Origin: Tubulanus polymorphus
Lineage: Eukaryota > Nemertea > Palaeonemertea > Tubulaniformes > Tubulanidae
Reading direction: 5' to 3'
Assembly (NCBI RefSeq): GCF_964204645.1
Contig: NC_134033.1
Location: 2,043,631 to 2,107,630 of the forward strand
Length of the DNA: 64,000 nt
In this document: one piece after another, positions 9,885 to 20,649 of the stretch
Numbering within the stretch: position 1 is the stretch's first letter
Layout: each line of letters starts with the position of its first letter
Notes under the pieces: model-generated
What the model was told of the DNA's origin: nothing
Database searches by the model: none
Seen by the model: the letters and a program-made list of their open reading frames with translations, nothing else
Made by a program: the position numbers and the translations under genes

Positions 9885-10010
9885 AATTCGCCCTGAGAGG
9901 CGAATTTAGCTTCTGTAGATAGTGACCTGCCCTGAGAAGCGAATTTAGCTTCTGCAGATATCAACCTGCCCTGAGGCGAATTTAATCTTCTGCAGTTATC
10001 GACCTACAAT
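9885..10010. repeat. Three-unit tandem repeat
   Basis: Three units of CCTGCCCTGAGAAGCGAATTTAGCTTCTGCAG type, about 40-50 bp each. Each contains an internal inverted pair (GAAGCGAATTTAGCTTC). Confidence 0.75.
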
Positions 10011-10379
10011 TATCAAAATGCCAAGAACATAAAAACACCGAATCTGTAGACATTTTTCAATGAATGGTAAAAAGCTTTCCCAAAACGATGTTTAGATGTA
10101 TGCGTTCAAAAGTATCAACGGATTCCCGAATAGAGTAAAACATTCCATCTTAGCGGGCGCTCTTCATTTAGAAAGTAGACCAGCCTCTTCAGTAGTCTAC
10201 CAACTGCATTCATCATTTGAGGAAATTTACGTTCATTTTATATACGGTTATTAAGTTAGTTGATGTTTTTTTAAAATTTTATTACGTGTTATAACCGACG
10301 GTAAATTGTAAACAAACTTCGTTGCAACCAAGGGTCTGAAAACGACCAGTTTATTTTTATGGCGGCATCAGTGGGGATT

Positions 10380-11030
10380 CAAATTGTTTGCTATTAGTTT
10401 TCGATCAAGTTTATTCCATATGCTGGGTGTATAAAGGTAGACGTCGCGACAGTGTTTTATCATGCGGTAACTTCGCACAATTCAAAATGTTCAGAGATAT
10501 TTCTATAGATCAATATTCAATGGTACCGGCGGTGCCCGGTCTATATGCTGGATGTATTACAGAGGTGACATCGCGATCGCCTGGCGTGTGTATCAGCGGA
10601 ACGTTCTATAAACTTCAACGTAAAACCCTTTCAACAGTAGAGACAATAGCGCGGCCGCCGATTGATCAATATTGAAATATGCCACCGGTCGACAGTAAGT
10701 GGAAATCGCAAGGCCAGTCATTCACCTCAGGCTGTTCACACCGTGCAGACACTATGCTGACGTGGATTCTCCTCCTGGCGTTCTTCTTCGCGATTACGCT
10801 GCGCTCTACAAGCTGGTTCCTTCATGAGGAACGACGTCTTTATGTTTTATGTGATACTGTTCGTCTCCGTGCTGTCCTGTGCTATTCTGTGTTCATTAAC
10901 CCGTTCTATTTTTCAGGTTCTAATCCGTTTTATTTTTCAGGGCCGATTTCTCTGTCGATTTTCAATGTTTTCTGGAACAAAACTAACGTCCGACAGCGTC
11001 GGCTCTCCTTCGCCTGTCATGTGTGGAGGA
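10380..11030 (+). other. ORF-rich segment of unknown nature
   Basis: Base composition is more even than the surroundings. Two long overlapping plus-strand frames are open: 10679-11146, containing a signal-peptide-like MLTWILLLAFFFAI, and 10824-11126, starting MRNDVFMFYVILFVSVLSC. Two diverged direct copies lie at 10395-10500 and 10505-10620 (TATGCTGG.TGTAT...GACGTCGCGA / GACATCGCGA). Two CAG acceptor-like sites (TATTTTTCAG) lie at 10915 and 10941. Because two frames are open and the 3' part belongs to a repeat, I do not call a gene. Confidence 0.3.
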
Positions 11031-11032
11031 TG

Positions 11033-11640
11033 CCAGAAAAGAGTCGGTCAGGAAATGCTGCCCTCTACACGCCCTCATACGGAACACGAAAACCAGGACG
11101 ACAACTGCTTCACGTTCATCATCTAACTGCAGAGTGTGCTGGGTGACGTTAATAACGGTCAGATCTGTCGGATTGCGCGCGATACAAATGGAGTGGTTAT
11201 ACTGGACTGTCACGCTACTAGCATTCATTGTGTCCTTGTGACCACTCGGATGAGGGATGATTCTACTGTCACGCCTTTGATTTCTGGTATTCATTGAGTC
11301 GGGTGAGGGATTGAGTCTACTGTCTCGCCCTTTGATTTCTAGTTTGAGTGCTAGTTTTCATTGTGTCCTTGTGACAACCTCGGTCAGTGGATGAAGTCTC
11401 TTGTCACGCCTTTGAGTGCTAGTTGAGATCCTGAATCTCAATTCGGGCAATCTGGTTGTACTGCGCTATTTTTGTTTCGAGCAATCTTACAGGTTTGTCA
11501 GTTACTGACGTCGCCCAGTACATCATGTGGTTAGATGGGAAATGTGAGGTGTTGTCATCCTGGTTTTCGCATTCTGTGTGAGGGCGTGTAGAGGGCAGCA
11601 TATCCCTGACCGACTTATGCCTGAACCTTAAGTAGTCACA
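11033..11640. repeat. Inverted duplication flanking direct repeats
   Basis: About 180 bp (11033-11215) is repeated in inverted orientation at 11440-11640. The shared block spells MLPSTRPHTE.ENQDDN on the plus strand in the left arm and on the minus strand in the right arm. The loop (11220-11430) contains three diverged copies of CATTGTGTCCTTGTGAC...GTCACGCCTTTGA. The arms may derive from a transposon coding part or be MITE-like. Confidence 0.7.
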
Positions 11641-11644
11641 TGAT

Positions 11645-13035
11645 TTTAAAGAGTTGTATATGCGAAAATATGTCGACATAAAATTTTAGACTTTTAGACG
11701 CAATAAAAAAGTTAATATGCGTAATACTCTCGTTTTTGGATTTTAATGATGTTTTAAAAATCATGACTTTGCCAAAGAATTATCGATGGATTTGTTAATC
11801 TTAAGCTTTTTAGAGTGAGTAGTTTTATCTCTCAGATAAATTCTGATAATAGTTGTCATAAGAATAAAACGACATACATGTTCGTCATCTCAATTGTTAA
11901 TTGTTTAGTTTATAATAACTTTTTCACCGTTGTTTAGAATTCAGTGGTTCATGTGATAGCGATTTAATTAAGGTCCTATCGTAAAATAGAGTAGAGTTTC
12001 TTGAAAAATGAAGATATATGAACATTAGTGTAATCTGGCATTTTCTATAATTGTTGTATGAAAATAAATATGATTCACGTTAAAACCTTGCAACAATCAA
12101 AGGTTGATTCAAATGAAGCCCTGCTTTGTTTTATTTCATCATTGTTTCTTTTATCATGGGTTTTCTTCAAATAGATAATATTGACTTTTATCACTTGTGG
12201 TGACTCTTTCTCATATTCGATTTGCAATGGTGAATCCATTATAGTCTCACTCAAAACGATGTATATCGTTCTCATGTTCGAAAAGTTTTAATTGGTCAGT
12301 AATGGTCAATTCATGAATTTGCAGAATCATTTAATTCTACATTTTTTTCGCAGGCGTCAAATGATTTACTCGAAATTGATTTTCTTGTTTACCTTGATTT
12401 TCGATTGGCGAACTGAAAACTGAAAAGTTTCTGCGCTCAATTTTTCGGCGACTGCGACGCCGGACGTATTATACTGACTAGGAGAACAGACGTGTCTAAA
12501 TGTGATTTTCTGCTGCACGGAGATCGTACCCACATTGCCTTTCCTTTGTAGAAAATAAGATTTCGTTTTATTAAAGAGATAAAATCGATTTATTTACTTT
12601 ACAATATCCTGATATAAATGTACAAACAATTTTCAAAAGTTTTAAAAGCTAGTTTTTATTTAAAAAAAAAACAAGAATTAAGACGCTTCATCGTCAGGTA
12701 TAGGTCACACGATGATTTCTAGTGAGAATTCGAGACGTTGCGTCACTTAAATTGATTCTTGGTTTAAATACTTTTTAATCGGCATTTAGCGGGCTTTTGA
12801 TCTCAGTCAAAGGAAAGGTTGATAATTTCGGGACCACGACCTCTGGTTTTAACGAAGCTCGATTTCATAAGTCTGGTTAGAATTAGTCCAATTCGAATGT
12901 TGAAACCGCTTAAGAGACAGATGTTCACCGAGACTTTGTTAAACCGGACGAGCTTCACCATCCGGTCTTAACTTGGAATCCAGAACGGTTCTATTCAAAT
13001 CAGTTAACTCCCGGATTAAGTTAAAACCAGTCTCT
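11645..13035. other. AT-rich intergenic, no gene seen
   Basis: Mostly low-complexity AT-rich sequence. An acceptor-like TTTTTTTCGCAG at about 12353 is followed by a 19-codon open stretch, too little to call an exon. Confidence 0.4.
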
Positions 13036-13039
13036 CAAA

Positions 13040-13137
13040 CTGCAGTTGCTCAAAAGGTGACTAGTGGTTGGATGATATGGTGACGATTGAAATTGGATTT
13101 TTAAGTAGGATTGGTCACCGTTTGAGCAACTGCAGCT
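13040..13137. mobile_element. MITE-like element, CAGTTGCTCAAA termini (family E)
   Basis: CTGCAGTTGCTCAAAAGGTGA at the left and TCACCGTTTGAGCAACTGCAG at the right form inverted ends about 95 bp apart. Related longer copies lie at 25.04, 35.24 and 46.90 kb. Confidence 0.65.
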
Positions 13138-13138
13138 C

Positions 13139-13276
13139 CTGGACCCAGTTTCACGAAAAAGTGTAAGCAAAAATCAGTAAAGTTTAAACTGTTGTCCTCA
13201 TTGAAGATATGAAGTAACTAATATTGAAATTAAACCAAATTTCTGAGTTAAACCTTTTTGTGAAACTGGGCCCTGC
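13139..13276. mobile_element. MITE-like element, CAGTTTCACGAAAAAG termini (family D)
   Basis: It begins GGACCCAGTTTCACGAAAAAG and ends CTTTTTGTGAAACTGGGCCC, with a 20-bp inverted repeat. It sits immediately next to the family E element. Related copies lie at 37095-37203 and 40115-40236. Confidence 0.7.
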
Positions 13277-13494
13277 TGATTTATCTTGGTTATTTTATCT
13301 CAAGCAGAACGATGATGAAGCGAACGGAGTCACGTGGACATACATCAGTCGTCTGTGTGTCAGTGATGGGTGAGGGCGCGGTTCCGCGGTTATGAGTCAA
13401 AATTCAACTCAGAGAGTTTAATTCAGTTCATAAACCCTCGAGTTCAACTTAAAATCAGGACCGCGGAACCGCGTCCGGGATGCCACAACTAGAG

Positions 13495-13597
13495 TGAGTG
13501 CTGCTGGTCCTGGTAGTCCGGGATGATGCTGGTCCTGTTAGTCCGGGATGATGCTGGTCCTGTTAGTCCGGGATGATGCTGGTCCTGTCAATCTGGA
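13495..13597. repeat. 26-bp tandem repeat
   Basis: Four units of GTCCGGGATGATGCTGGTCC-type sequence, the central ones identical. Confidence 0.9.
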
Positions 13598-13904
13598 ATA
13601 CTGGTGCGCTGTTCGACGCCAAACTGCAAAATCAAAAATACAACAATAAAACTTGATAAGAGAGTATATTAAGAGATATTGTGTAATAATTCGACCTGTA
13701 TTTGAAACTGACCTCCAGTAAAACACGATTGTACTGAACCTCTGTCTCTGGTATAGTTGAGTTCAAACATTACTTTGATTGATGTGGTGAATGACACTGT
13801 TCGCGGTGTCGTCTGCGGACAGCGTTTATCAGTTCACAACACAGCGGCTTTCAACATGGAAACCACCAATATCAAAACTACTTACACCATTGTGTCTGAA
13901 TCTC

Positions 13905-14135
13905 CAGTTTAGCGGTGTTTGGGGGCCCCGGGTCGACGTGACGCGTATGTCCAGACAGAATTCCGCGTCAAAATATTGCAACACTATAAATACACAATAC
14001 ATGACGAACGGTTGTTACATAAAAAGCACAGTTTTAATAGTCAGATGATTTAGAATATTTCACCCCTAGTTTTCAGCATCCATTTCACTGTGGTATATTT
14101 AACATGAACCTCGCGATGTTAGTTAGGTCCCCACA
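13905..14135 (+). repeat. Direct duplication, left copy (pairs with 15047-15245)
   Basis: GTGTTTGG..GCCC.GGGTCGACGTGACGCGT, CTATAAATACACAATACAT, ACAGTTT, CAGCATCCATTTCACTG and GAACCTCGCGATGT occur in the same order at 15047-15245, with roughly 80 percent identity by eye. Confidence 0.75.
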
Positions 14136-14244
14136 ATACCAGTGATATACCAGTCTCCAAAATACCAGCGACACCATTTAGCTCCCTATAAAGACAAAAT
14201 CAGTAAAACCTACCCCACATCCTATATCCTTCCTTCAAAATAAA

Positions 14245-14745
14245 ATGGCGCGTAATGACTTCGAAATGAAACCGGCGCGAAATGACTTCAAAACGAAACG
14301 GCGCGAAATGACTTCGAATAAAATGGCGCGAAATGACTTCAAAATAAAATGGCACGCTAGTTGATCTGTCCAGTAAAATGGCGCGAGATTTATTTATTTC
14401 TAATGATTCGAATCTTCGTCAAGCTTAAAAACCTTTTCGGGAGTTTAATGATAATGCTATTGTTAATCACGCCCTCTATTGTTTAAGTGTTTCCAGCCAT
14501 TTTTGCAAAAGTTGTGTTACCTTCGAATTTGTGAATGAAAGTAAAGGTTTTAGAAGATGATCGGATGAAACGACGCGAAATGACCTCAAAAGGTGCGAGA
14601 TCATTTCAAATATGAAATGGCAGGAGTTGAACCTGTACTGAAAATGATAGGAGTTGAACCTGTACTAAAAATGGCAGCAGGAGTTGAACCTGTACTGAAA
14701 ATGGCAGGAGTTGAACCTATACTGAATATGGCGCGAGAATGTTCA
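14245..14745. repeat. GGCGCGAAATGACTTCAAA and GGAGTTGAACCTGTACTG repeats
   Basis: Between the two duplicated blocks lie dispersed units ATGGCGCGAAATGACTTCAAA (14245-14395 and singly at 14575 and 15250) and a short array GGAGTTGAACCTGTACTGAA (14625-14735, four units). The open frames here are repeat-driven. Confidence 0.7.
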
Positions 14746-14799
14746 TTGTCACCCCGCAGAATAAACAGGTCACCTATCACTTACACTGTTCTATCTGTT

Positions 14800-15095
14800 T
14801 GTCCAGTCAGGTGTTTGGAAGCCCGGGTCGACGTGACGCGTGTTCAGTCAGGTGTTTGGAAGCCCGGGTCGACGTGACGCGTGTCCAGTCAGGTGTTCGG
14901 GGGCCCGGGTCGGCGTGATGCGTGTTCAGTCTGGTGTTTGGGCCTCGGGTCGACGTGACACGTGTCCAGTCAGGTGTTCGGGGGCCCGGGTCGGCGTGAT
15001 GCGTGTTCAGTCTGGTGTTTGGGCCTCGGGTCGACGTGACGCGTGTCCAGTCAGGTGTTTGGAAGCCCGGGTCGACGTGACGCGTGTCCGCTCAG
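14800..15095 (+). repeat. GC-rich 39-41 bp minisatellite
   Basis: About seven units of CAGTCAGGTGTTTGGAAGCC followed by CGGGTCGACGTGACGCGTGT. Two unit types (TTTGGAAGCCCGGG and TTCGGGGGCCCGGG / TTTGGGCCTCGGG) alternate, giving a higher-order repeat of about 79 bp. Confidence 0.9.
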
Positions 15096-15245
15096 AATTC
15101 CGCAAATTACAAAACTATAAATACACAATACATAACAAACAGTTATTACAATATAAAACACAGTTTGAATATTCTGATAGAATATTTTACCTCAGCATCC
15201 ATTTCACTGCGGTATATTTCATGTGAACCTCGCGATGTCGTCAGT
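15047..15245 (+). repeat. Direct duplication, right copy
   Basis: Second copy of the 13905-14135 block. The first bases overlap the last minisatellite unit, so the minisatellite probably grew at the left edge of this duplicated element. Confidence 0.75.
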
Positions 15246-15249
15246 GATA

Positions 15250-17030
15250 AAATCGCGCGAAATTACTTCAAAAATAAAATGGCGCGAGTTGACCCGTACC
15301 GTACAGGGTTCTAGCCGTCTACTGATGCGAATTTACAATTAAACCAAATTTCATCGCTAAACCGCAAAAATAAACGCGAAAAATATCGACATCAAAACAA
15401 ACAGCGCGCGCCCAAAATCAGCTCAAATATCAATTAATTAATTCAACCAAATAAACCAGAAACCCTGGAACCACAGGAACAGGGACCTACCGGGTGGGGT
15501 GGGTGCTGTCTGAACCTGAAACCAGTTGTACGTAAGTAAATGTCATTTGTATTTCATAAGAAGTAGAGTTCAACTGTTCAACTCTTCATCTTACTCAAAT
15601 CACACTTAACTCACAAACTGTCAAACATTTTCAAACCAGTTCAATTGTAAATAAATGCAACTTTTACTGTTAAAAAGTTCCACTTGAAATTACAACTGTA
15701 TTCTATATCAACAGCTGAAATTATGTTCTAATTTAAAGATGTATCAACTAACTATTCTAACCTAACCTATATATTCGGCCTACCTATTCAGGCTATAGGG
15801 TTTGGGGGGTTAGGGAGGGGATACTGAAATAGAGACATGTTATACAGGTCGCACCGTTATTCTTCAGTCACTTTGTCATCATCATTCAACTTCAGGTTCA
15901 ATCTTCTGTGACTAGGGGGTCTTGTTCTTCACACTGAAATAGAACATACAGGTCGCACCTGAATCGGGCCACTCTGTTGTGTGCTGGGGGTGAAGACACG
16001 TACTCTGTGGCCTAGTCTTCTGGGGTCTTGTCTCAGCGATGACCCTGAAATTGTCATGTTTATTTCAACTAAACGTTTTTACAGAAAAGTCGTTGTCTTA
16101 TAAAACAATCAATCTCAAAAAGCGAAATAAAAGGAAAACACCTGAAAATAGAGAGAAACCCTGGAAATACAAGCATGAAATACAGGATCCTGAAACAAAG
16201 ATATTAGGCATCAAAATAAACAGACTGCTTCTCATTATGACCCAGAGACCCACAGGACCCTGACGCAAATAGCACCCAAATTTCGTTACTTTAACTTACA
16301 CATTTCGTTGGAAATTTTACTAATTTTCATGCATTTCTATAACTTACTAACTCACCGAGTAAGTTCCTAATTACTAACTAAACCTATAAAACATAATTTC
16401 AGCTGTGAATGTTTTTCTAACTCACAGTTTATCCAATCCTGTAATGTATGAATCCAGTGATAATCCGGAGATTTAAAGTCAGTTTTTATCCTCGTGTTTT
16501 TAGATAACAGTTCACAGTTTTTTATGAGCGCAGTTTAACGTTATAATACACAATAATCCTGATTTAGTTTGAACTCCGATTGAATCGATTCCATTCCGAA
16601 TTCCGTGACGCCTGAAAAATAAAAACAAAGAAGAAAATTAAACAACCATATAGTCGAAATACCATTTGATTAGTTGTTTTCTGGGCTCCTGAACCCCCCA
16701 CAACTTCGCGCCTCACTGCGCTCGCTTTACTGGGGGTGCCCCTAGTAATACGAAAAGGTGCCTTGCGTATGTTACCCCCCCCCCCCCTATACAATTAACC
16801 CTACATCTACCCTTGTATCTAAATAGTCTAAAAGTAACAAGTTGAGGTTTATATACCGTTTACATTTCCGGGTTTTACAGGTGTGGAAATCAAATCACTT
16901 TTTCACGTAAATATCTTACAATTTGCGATGCGAAAACCTCGACAAACTTACCTTACAATCGCGTTCATGTTATCGTGTATCAGTTTTATCGTTTCTGAAT
17001 TGATTTTTATCGTTTAATATCGTGTTTTAT
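15250..17030. other. Intergenic, no gene seen
   Basis: It contains a near-tandem block around 15830-16030 (ACATACAGGTCGCACC, GGGGTCTTGT and similar words repeated) and a 12-C run at 16777-16788. ORFs here lack coding character. Confidence 0.4.
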
Positions 17031-17039
17031 GATGTAGTT

Positions 17040-17250
17040 TTAAGCGCGATGGTGACGGATTCTTATTTTGCGGGTTTCTTGCTCGCTTTGCACTCGGCTC
17101 GTGCGCGACTGGTCATCGCGGCCGGCGATTGGCCGCATAATTGATGCGGGACGCAATAAGTAATTCTGATTGGTCAAGGGGCGCGCATAGCTAATGATGA
17201 CCTGAACTGGACAGAACCGGTTTCGGTGACCCTGATGGTGATACATGTAC
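17040..17250. promoter_or_regulatory. GC-rich, CpG-containing, CCAAT-box promoter-like segment
   Basis: A GC-rich patch in AT-rich surroundings has two ATTGG (reverse CCAAT) boxes, in GGCGATTGGCCGC and CTGATTGGTCAAG, several CpGs and GGGGCGCGC. No TATA box is obvious. Neither direction leads to a gene I can name. Confidence 0.3.
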
Positions 17251-17294
17251 AACTGAATTCTATATTGCGCAATACAGCCAGGCTAACCTGTTAT

Positions 17295-17699
17295 TTATCT
17301 ATTTGACCGAGACATTAGTGAAACCAGTGTCCAACTGGAATCGGACGACGGGAATTCCTCGTAATTCAACGCGGATTCAGATTCTAAGTCGTTAGATTTT
17401 CTACCAAACCCAAACATATTCCAATGTGTTACCATACGAATTCTAAACGTCTCTCCTGACTCGATGGCGTTAGATTGTCCGTACACCAAACCCAATATAA
17501 ATCTCAGACCAAATTTCAATGCGTTTCCGTGAAGCCCAGTGGTGGGTGTCTCCCCTGAGACCAAGTATGAAATATAGTCTCCGAAAAATAAACCAGACAC
17601 GAAAATATAAATGGTTCTTAAGCCGCATTGAAATAATGAATAAATGGAATATGTGAAAAATAAGTTAGTTCGGTTTGAATTACTTTTATACGAGCATTG
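17295..17699 (-). CDS. Membrane-type ORF, possible terminal exon
   Basis: The minus strand is open for 134 codons in AT-rich DNA where stops are frequent. It has no in-frame ATG, so it would be an exon rather than a gene. AAG at about 17619 after a T-rich tract is one possible acceptor. The N-terminal half is hydrophobic (TIYIFVSGLFFGDYISYLV, then LKFGLRFILGLVYG). The tail is acidic and serine-rich (NDLESESALNYEEF...SSDSSWTLV) and ends MSRSNR-stop. It could be the last exon of a small membrane protein. No family recognised; chance or TE origin cannot be excluded. Confidence 0.35.
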   Translation of the reverse strand, partial: QCSYKSNSNRTNLFFTYSIYSLFQCGLRTIYIFVSGLFFGDYISYLVSGETPTTGLHGNALKFGLRFILGLVYGQSNAIESGETFRIRMVTHWNMFGFGRKSNDLESESALNYEEFPSSDSSWTLVSLMSRSNR

Positions 17700-17704
17700 T
17701 CAAA

Positions 17705-19300
17705 AAACTGTTGAATGCGTGATGTGACATTTCAAAAATGTAAAAATTTTCAACTTACAAATTATGTTATTTCATGTTGGCAGTATCCACTCGACTTGCA
17801 GCGAATAACCGAGGTCTCTCACCCGATATCAGGTTGTTGTAATAATATGGTCACTGGATCAGTGATTTATTTGTAAGGTCCTTGTGTAACTGTGTGAAGA
17901 AATGAATACGATTTTCTGGTGACCTGAAACCTGTGAATGCCGTCCCGCCAGCACAATTTGTATTGATATTTAGGCCTTTTTTCTAATAGCTTGGTTTACG
18001 GGGTAGACCTATTGAAATATCATTTCGGAGGAGGAAATAAAAATTTCCTAACTGTGGAACTGGGTTCAGAACTGTGGTATTGGGATCCATGAAATCAGTT
18101 TTTGAAGGAAGAGGGAACTGTCTAACTTTTCTAGAAACAATATAGAATTTTTCACTGAAGATTTTGTTTTATCTGAGGATTTTGTTGATACTGCATTCAT
18201 AGAAACGCGCGTGGCCACCGGTTGAGTCAAGCGCAAAGCGCGCGCGAGTGGATGACCGTCATACGCAGATTACGCTTATTTCATGGAAATGTTCAAAATG
18301 TTTAAGATTTTTTTTTGGATTAAAATCATCGTTTAATTGTATTCAAATGTGTCACATCCGAAGCCAAGACGAGAGATAAAGGGGTTATTGAGTTTAGAGT
18401 TGCGATTAACATGAAACCCAAATAATAATCAAGAGTCAATTATCTTCACGCCCGGAATCGGTTGTTAAGGGGTAATTTTCTGCATCTATGCAGCCGAACG
18501 GCTATTTTCTGACGACTGTCTCCTGCTGTGACGAAGGCTCGGAAAATTATCATACGCCCAATTATCTTTTTATCGGTACAGAGACCTTAGTTCAAATCGA
18601 TACCGATCGATCTGGCCGCCGATTCGTACATTCGAACCCCGAGGCACAGAAAACGTGCAAAGTAGGTGCGTTATCTTCTTATTTCGAATTTAACGAAATC
18701 ATTTACTCAATTTGTCGTTATCGTCGCGTTTGTTATATTTGGAGCTTCTTGGCAATAACTTCGGATCGGTGCGCGAATATCAATGTGGAGATGCAGAATT
18801 AAAGCACACGGTATCAGTAAATCATTAATCTGATCAAATCGAGGCAAGTTTTTGACTCCCCTCAAGTTTTTGATCCTTCAGCTTGGCGACCGAGGAGTGT
18901 TTCCCCAGGAGTGCGAGCACTGCGCAATCTCTTAATTCAACGACTGCGCAGACAAACACGGAATCAATACCTCGTTTACATCTTCGATCGTGATTTTGAT
19001 AAAGAATCAAGACTCCGTTTATAGTCGTTTTACCAGACGGATACGACAGCGACGACAGCGCCTGGCGACCGAGAACAGTCCCAGACGCCCGAGGAGAAGC
19101 ACGACGAAACTGCGTTGTATATCGGAGTTCTGTTTGCCCGGGAGTAGCGCCGCTATTAAGAGGAGAAACGGTATATTCTGTTGTCTAAACGTTGACGAAA
19201 CGAATTCTGGTAAACAGTCAACGGTTCAGAAAAGGGCAAGAAGTGTCTTAAGAAAGCGAACAGACGATTGCAGCTGACACGAGCATCTGTCGCACAGACG
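17705..19300. other. Upstream region of the GPCR gene
   Basis: From about 18880 to 19300 the GC content rises towards the receptor ATG (runs such as GCGACGACAGCGCCTGGCGA), which fits a 5' UTR or promoter-proximal region. Open frames at 18488-18802 and 18990-19277 have no recognisable product and are probably non-coding or UTR. No TATA box stands out. Confidence 0.4.
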
Positions 19301-19303
19301 AAC

Positions 19304-20278
19304 ATGAACTTTTCGAACGAAACTGCAGCGACGCGGTACGTCATGCCGTGGTACACGAGCGTCATGTTCGACTCTCCGAGACTCTGTTCTCCGATGCTCC
19401 GTTACGCGCAGGTCATCATCTTACCGATCATGACACTCACCGGTCTGTTCGGTAACGTGGCCAGTTTCATCATCATGACCAGTGAGAAATTCCGCGTCTG
19501 CTCCTACGCGTCGTATTTAGCGGCTTTGGCCGTTTTCGATACGCTGCTGATGTTCGCCTACACGGCGCCCGTTCTTAACTACGCTTTCTACCCGCGAATG
19601 GTCATCAAGTCGACGAGCGATTTCGCCTGTCAATTCTACGAATATTTTTTCGGAGTAACGGACATGATCAGTTCGGGTTTGATCGTGTTACTGACGGTCG
19701 AACGCTTCGCCATTGTCGTCTGGCCGTTCTCCGCCAGAACCATAGCAACGCCGTCCGTCTCGCGGACGCTGGTCGTCTTGTTAACGGTCACCTGGTTAAC
19801 CGCCTATGGTTACGCATTCGCGGCCGTGGAATACAGCCCGGAATACGACGGTTGCGTGTTCGTATCGGAATACTGGGCGGACTTTTATTTTCGAGTTTCG
19901 CCCACGTTCACGTCCTATATCCCTGTGACGGCTGTGGTCATTCTCAACGTGGTTCTGATCTTGATGCTCCGTCGTTCGGAGCAATTCGGCGGAGCAGGTG
20001 GCAAGAAGGCCAGCTCGACGAGAAAAGCGACGTTTTTAGTGATCACGGTCTCGATAATGTTCGCCGCATTCATAATCCCGACCGATATGTTCGTGTTAAT
20101 CTCCACGTTCGTCGTCATTCCGGATCAGCTCCTCATCGACGTTACGCTGATCGTGGCCGATTTTTACGCCACGAATAGCGTCATCAATTTCTACGTTTAT
20201 CTCCTCACCGGCGACGAGGTGAAAAACTACGTGAAGAAAAATTGGCTCCGCCGGCCGAAAAAAAGTGAGAAACCGTAG
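19304..20278 (+). CDS. Class A (rhodopsin-like) G-protein-coupled receptor, 324 aa, intronless
   Basis: Seven-helix receptor. TM1 about 34-58 (GLFGN, N51), TM2 68-90 (D79), TM3 109-140 with C109 and ERF at 133-135 in place of DRY, TM4 155-177, C184 in loop 2 (the disulfide partner of C109), TM5 203-222, TM6 242-268, TM7 278-301 with NSVINFYVY in place of NPxxY. A basic third loop (GGKKASSTRK) and a short lysine-rich tail (KNWLRRPKKSEKP) follow. ATG 19304 was chosen because it is the first ATG; the frame is open upstream only from a TTG. Sequons lie near residues 2-5. The general look is that of invertebrate peptide (FMRFamide-receptor-like) or orphan receptors; the ligand cannot be inferred. 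TM6 lacks a CWxP motif. Plasma membrane expected. Confidence 0.9.
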   Translation: MNFSNETAATRYVMPWYTSVMFDSPRLCSPMLRYAQVIILPIMTLTGLFGNVASFIIMTSEKFRVCSYASYLAALAVFDTLLMFAYTAPVLNYAFYPRMVIKSTSDFACQFYEYFFGVTDMISSGLIVLLTVERFAIVVWPFSARTIATPSVSRTLVVLLTVTWLTAYGYAFAAVEYSPEYDGCVFVSEYWADFYFRVSPTFTSYIPVTAVVILNVVLILMLRRSEQFGGAGGKKASSTRKATFLVITVSIMFAAFIIPTDMFVLISTFVVIPDQLLIDVTLIVADFYATNSVINFYVYLLTGDEVKNYVKKNWLRRPKKSEKP

Positions 20279-20369
20279 CGGAAAAAGTATAACTTAGTAT
20301 CTTGGGAATTTGATGAGAAACGAATCTATAGGATTTAAGATTTCCCAGACATAATAATAATAATAATTC

Positions 20370-20375
20370 AATAAA
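20370..20375 (+). terminator. Polyadenylation signal AATAAA
   Basis: AATAAA lies 92 bases after the GPCR stop, following an ATA run. It coincides with the edge of the GCTGCAAAGCAGC repeat block, so it may belong to the repeat rather than the gene. Confidence 0.4.
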
Positions 20376-20382
20376 GCCGCAA

Positions 20383-20645
20383 AGCAGCGATAACAAGTTT
20401 TCTATATAGCTGCAAAGCAGCGATTACAGGTTATCTGTCCCACCAGTAATTAATAAACTTCAACAAGATGTATTCAATATAGCTGCAAAGCAGCGATAAC
20501 AGGTCTTCTCTTCAACCTTTATTGAATAATATTTCAACAAGTAAAAAGATATATTCAATATAGCTGCAAAGCGGCTATAAACAATACTTCAATACTTCAA
20601 TAAACAAATCAATATTCAATATAGCTGCGAGGCAGCAATAACAGC
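20383..20645 (+). repeat. Tandem repeat with GCTGCAAAGCAGC hairpin
   Basis: Five units of ATATAGCTGCAAAGCAGCGA-TAACAGGT type are spaced 25-80 bp apart. Each contains a perfect 5-bp stem hairpin (GCTGC AAA GCAGC). Related clusters lie at 50170-50365 and, in reverse, at 4465-4492. Confidence 0.85.
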
Positions 20646-20649
20646 GATT

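Noticed and set aside
10679-11146. 155-codon ORF with a signal-like segment
   Set aside because: A second frame is equally open over the same bases, and the 3' part is one arm of an inverted duplication. Kept only as an unresolved segment.
14593-15226. Overlapping ORFs with repeated VQSGVW / ARVDVTR text
   Set aside because: They read through the 39-41 bp minisatellite and neighbouring repeats. The periodicity alone keeps them open.
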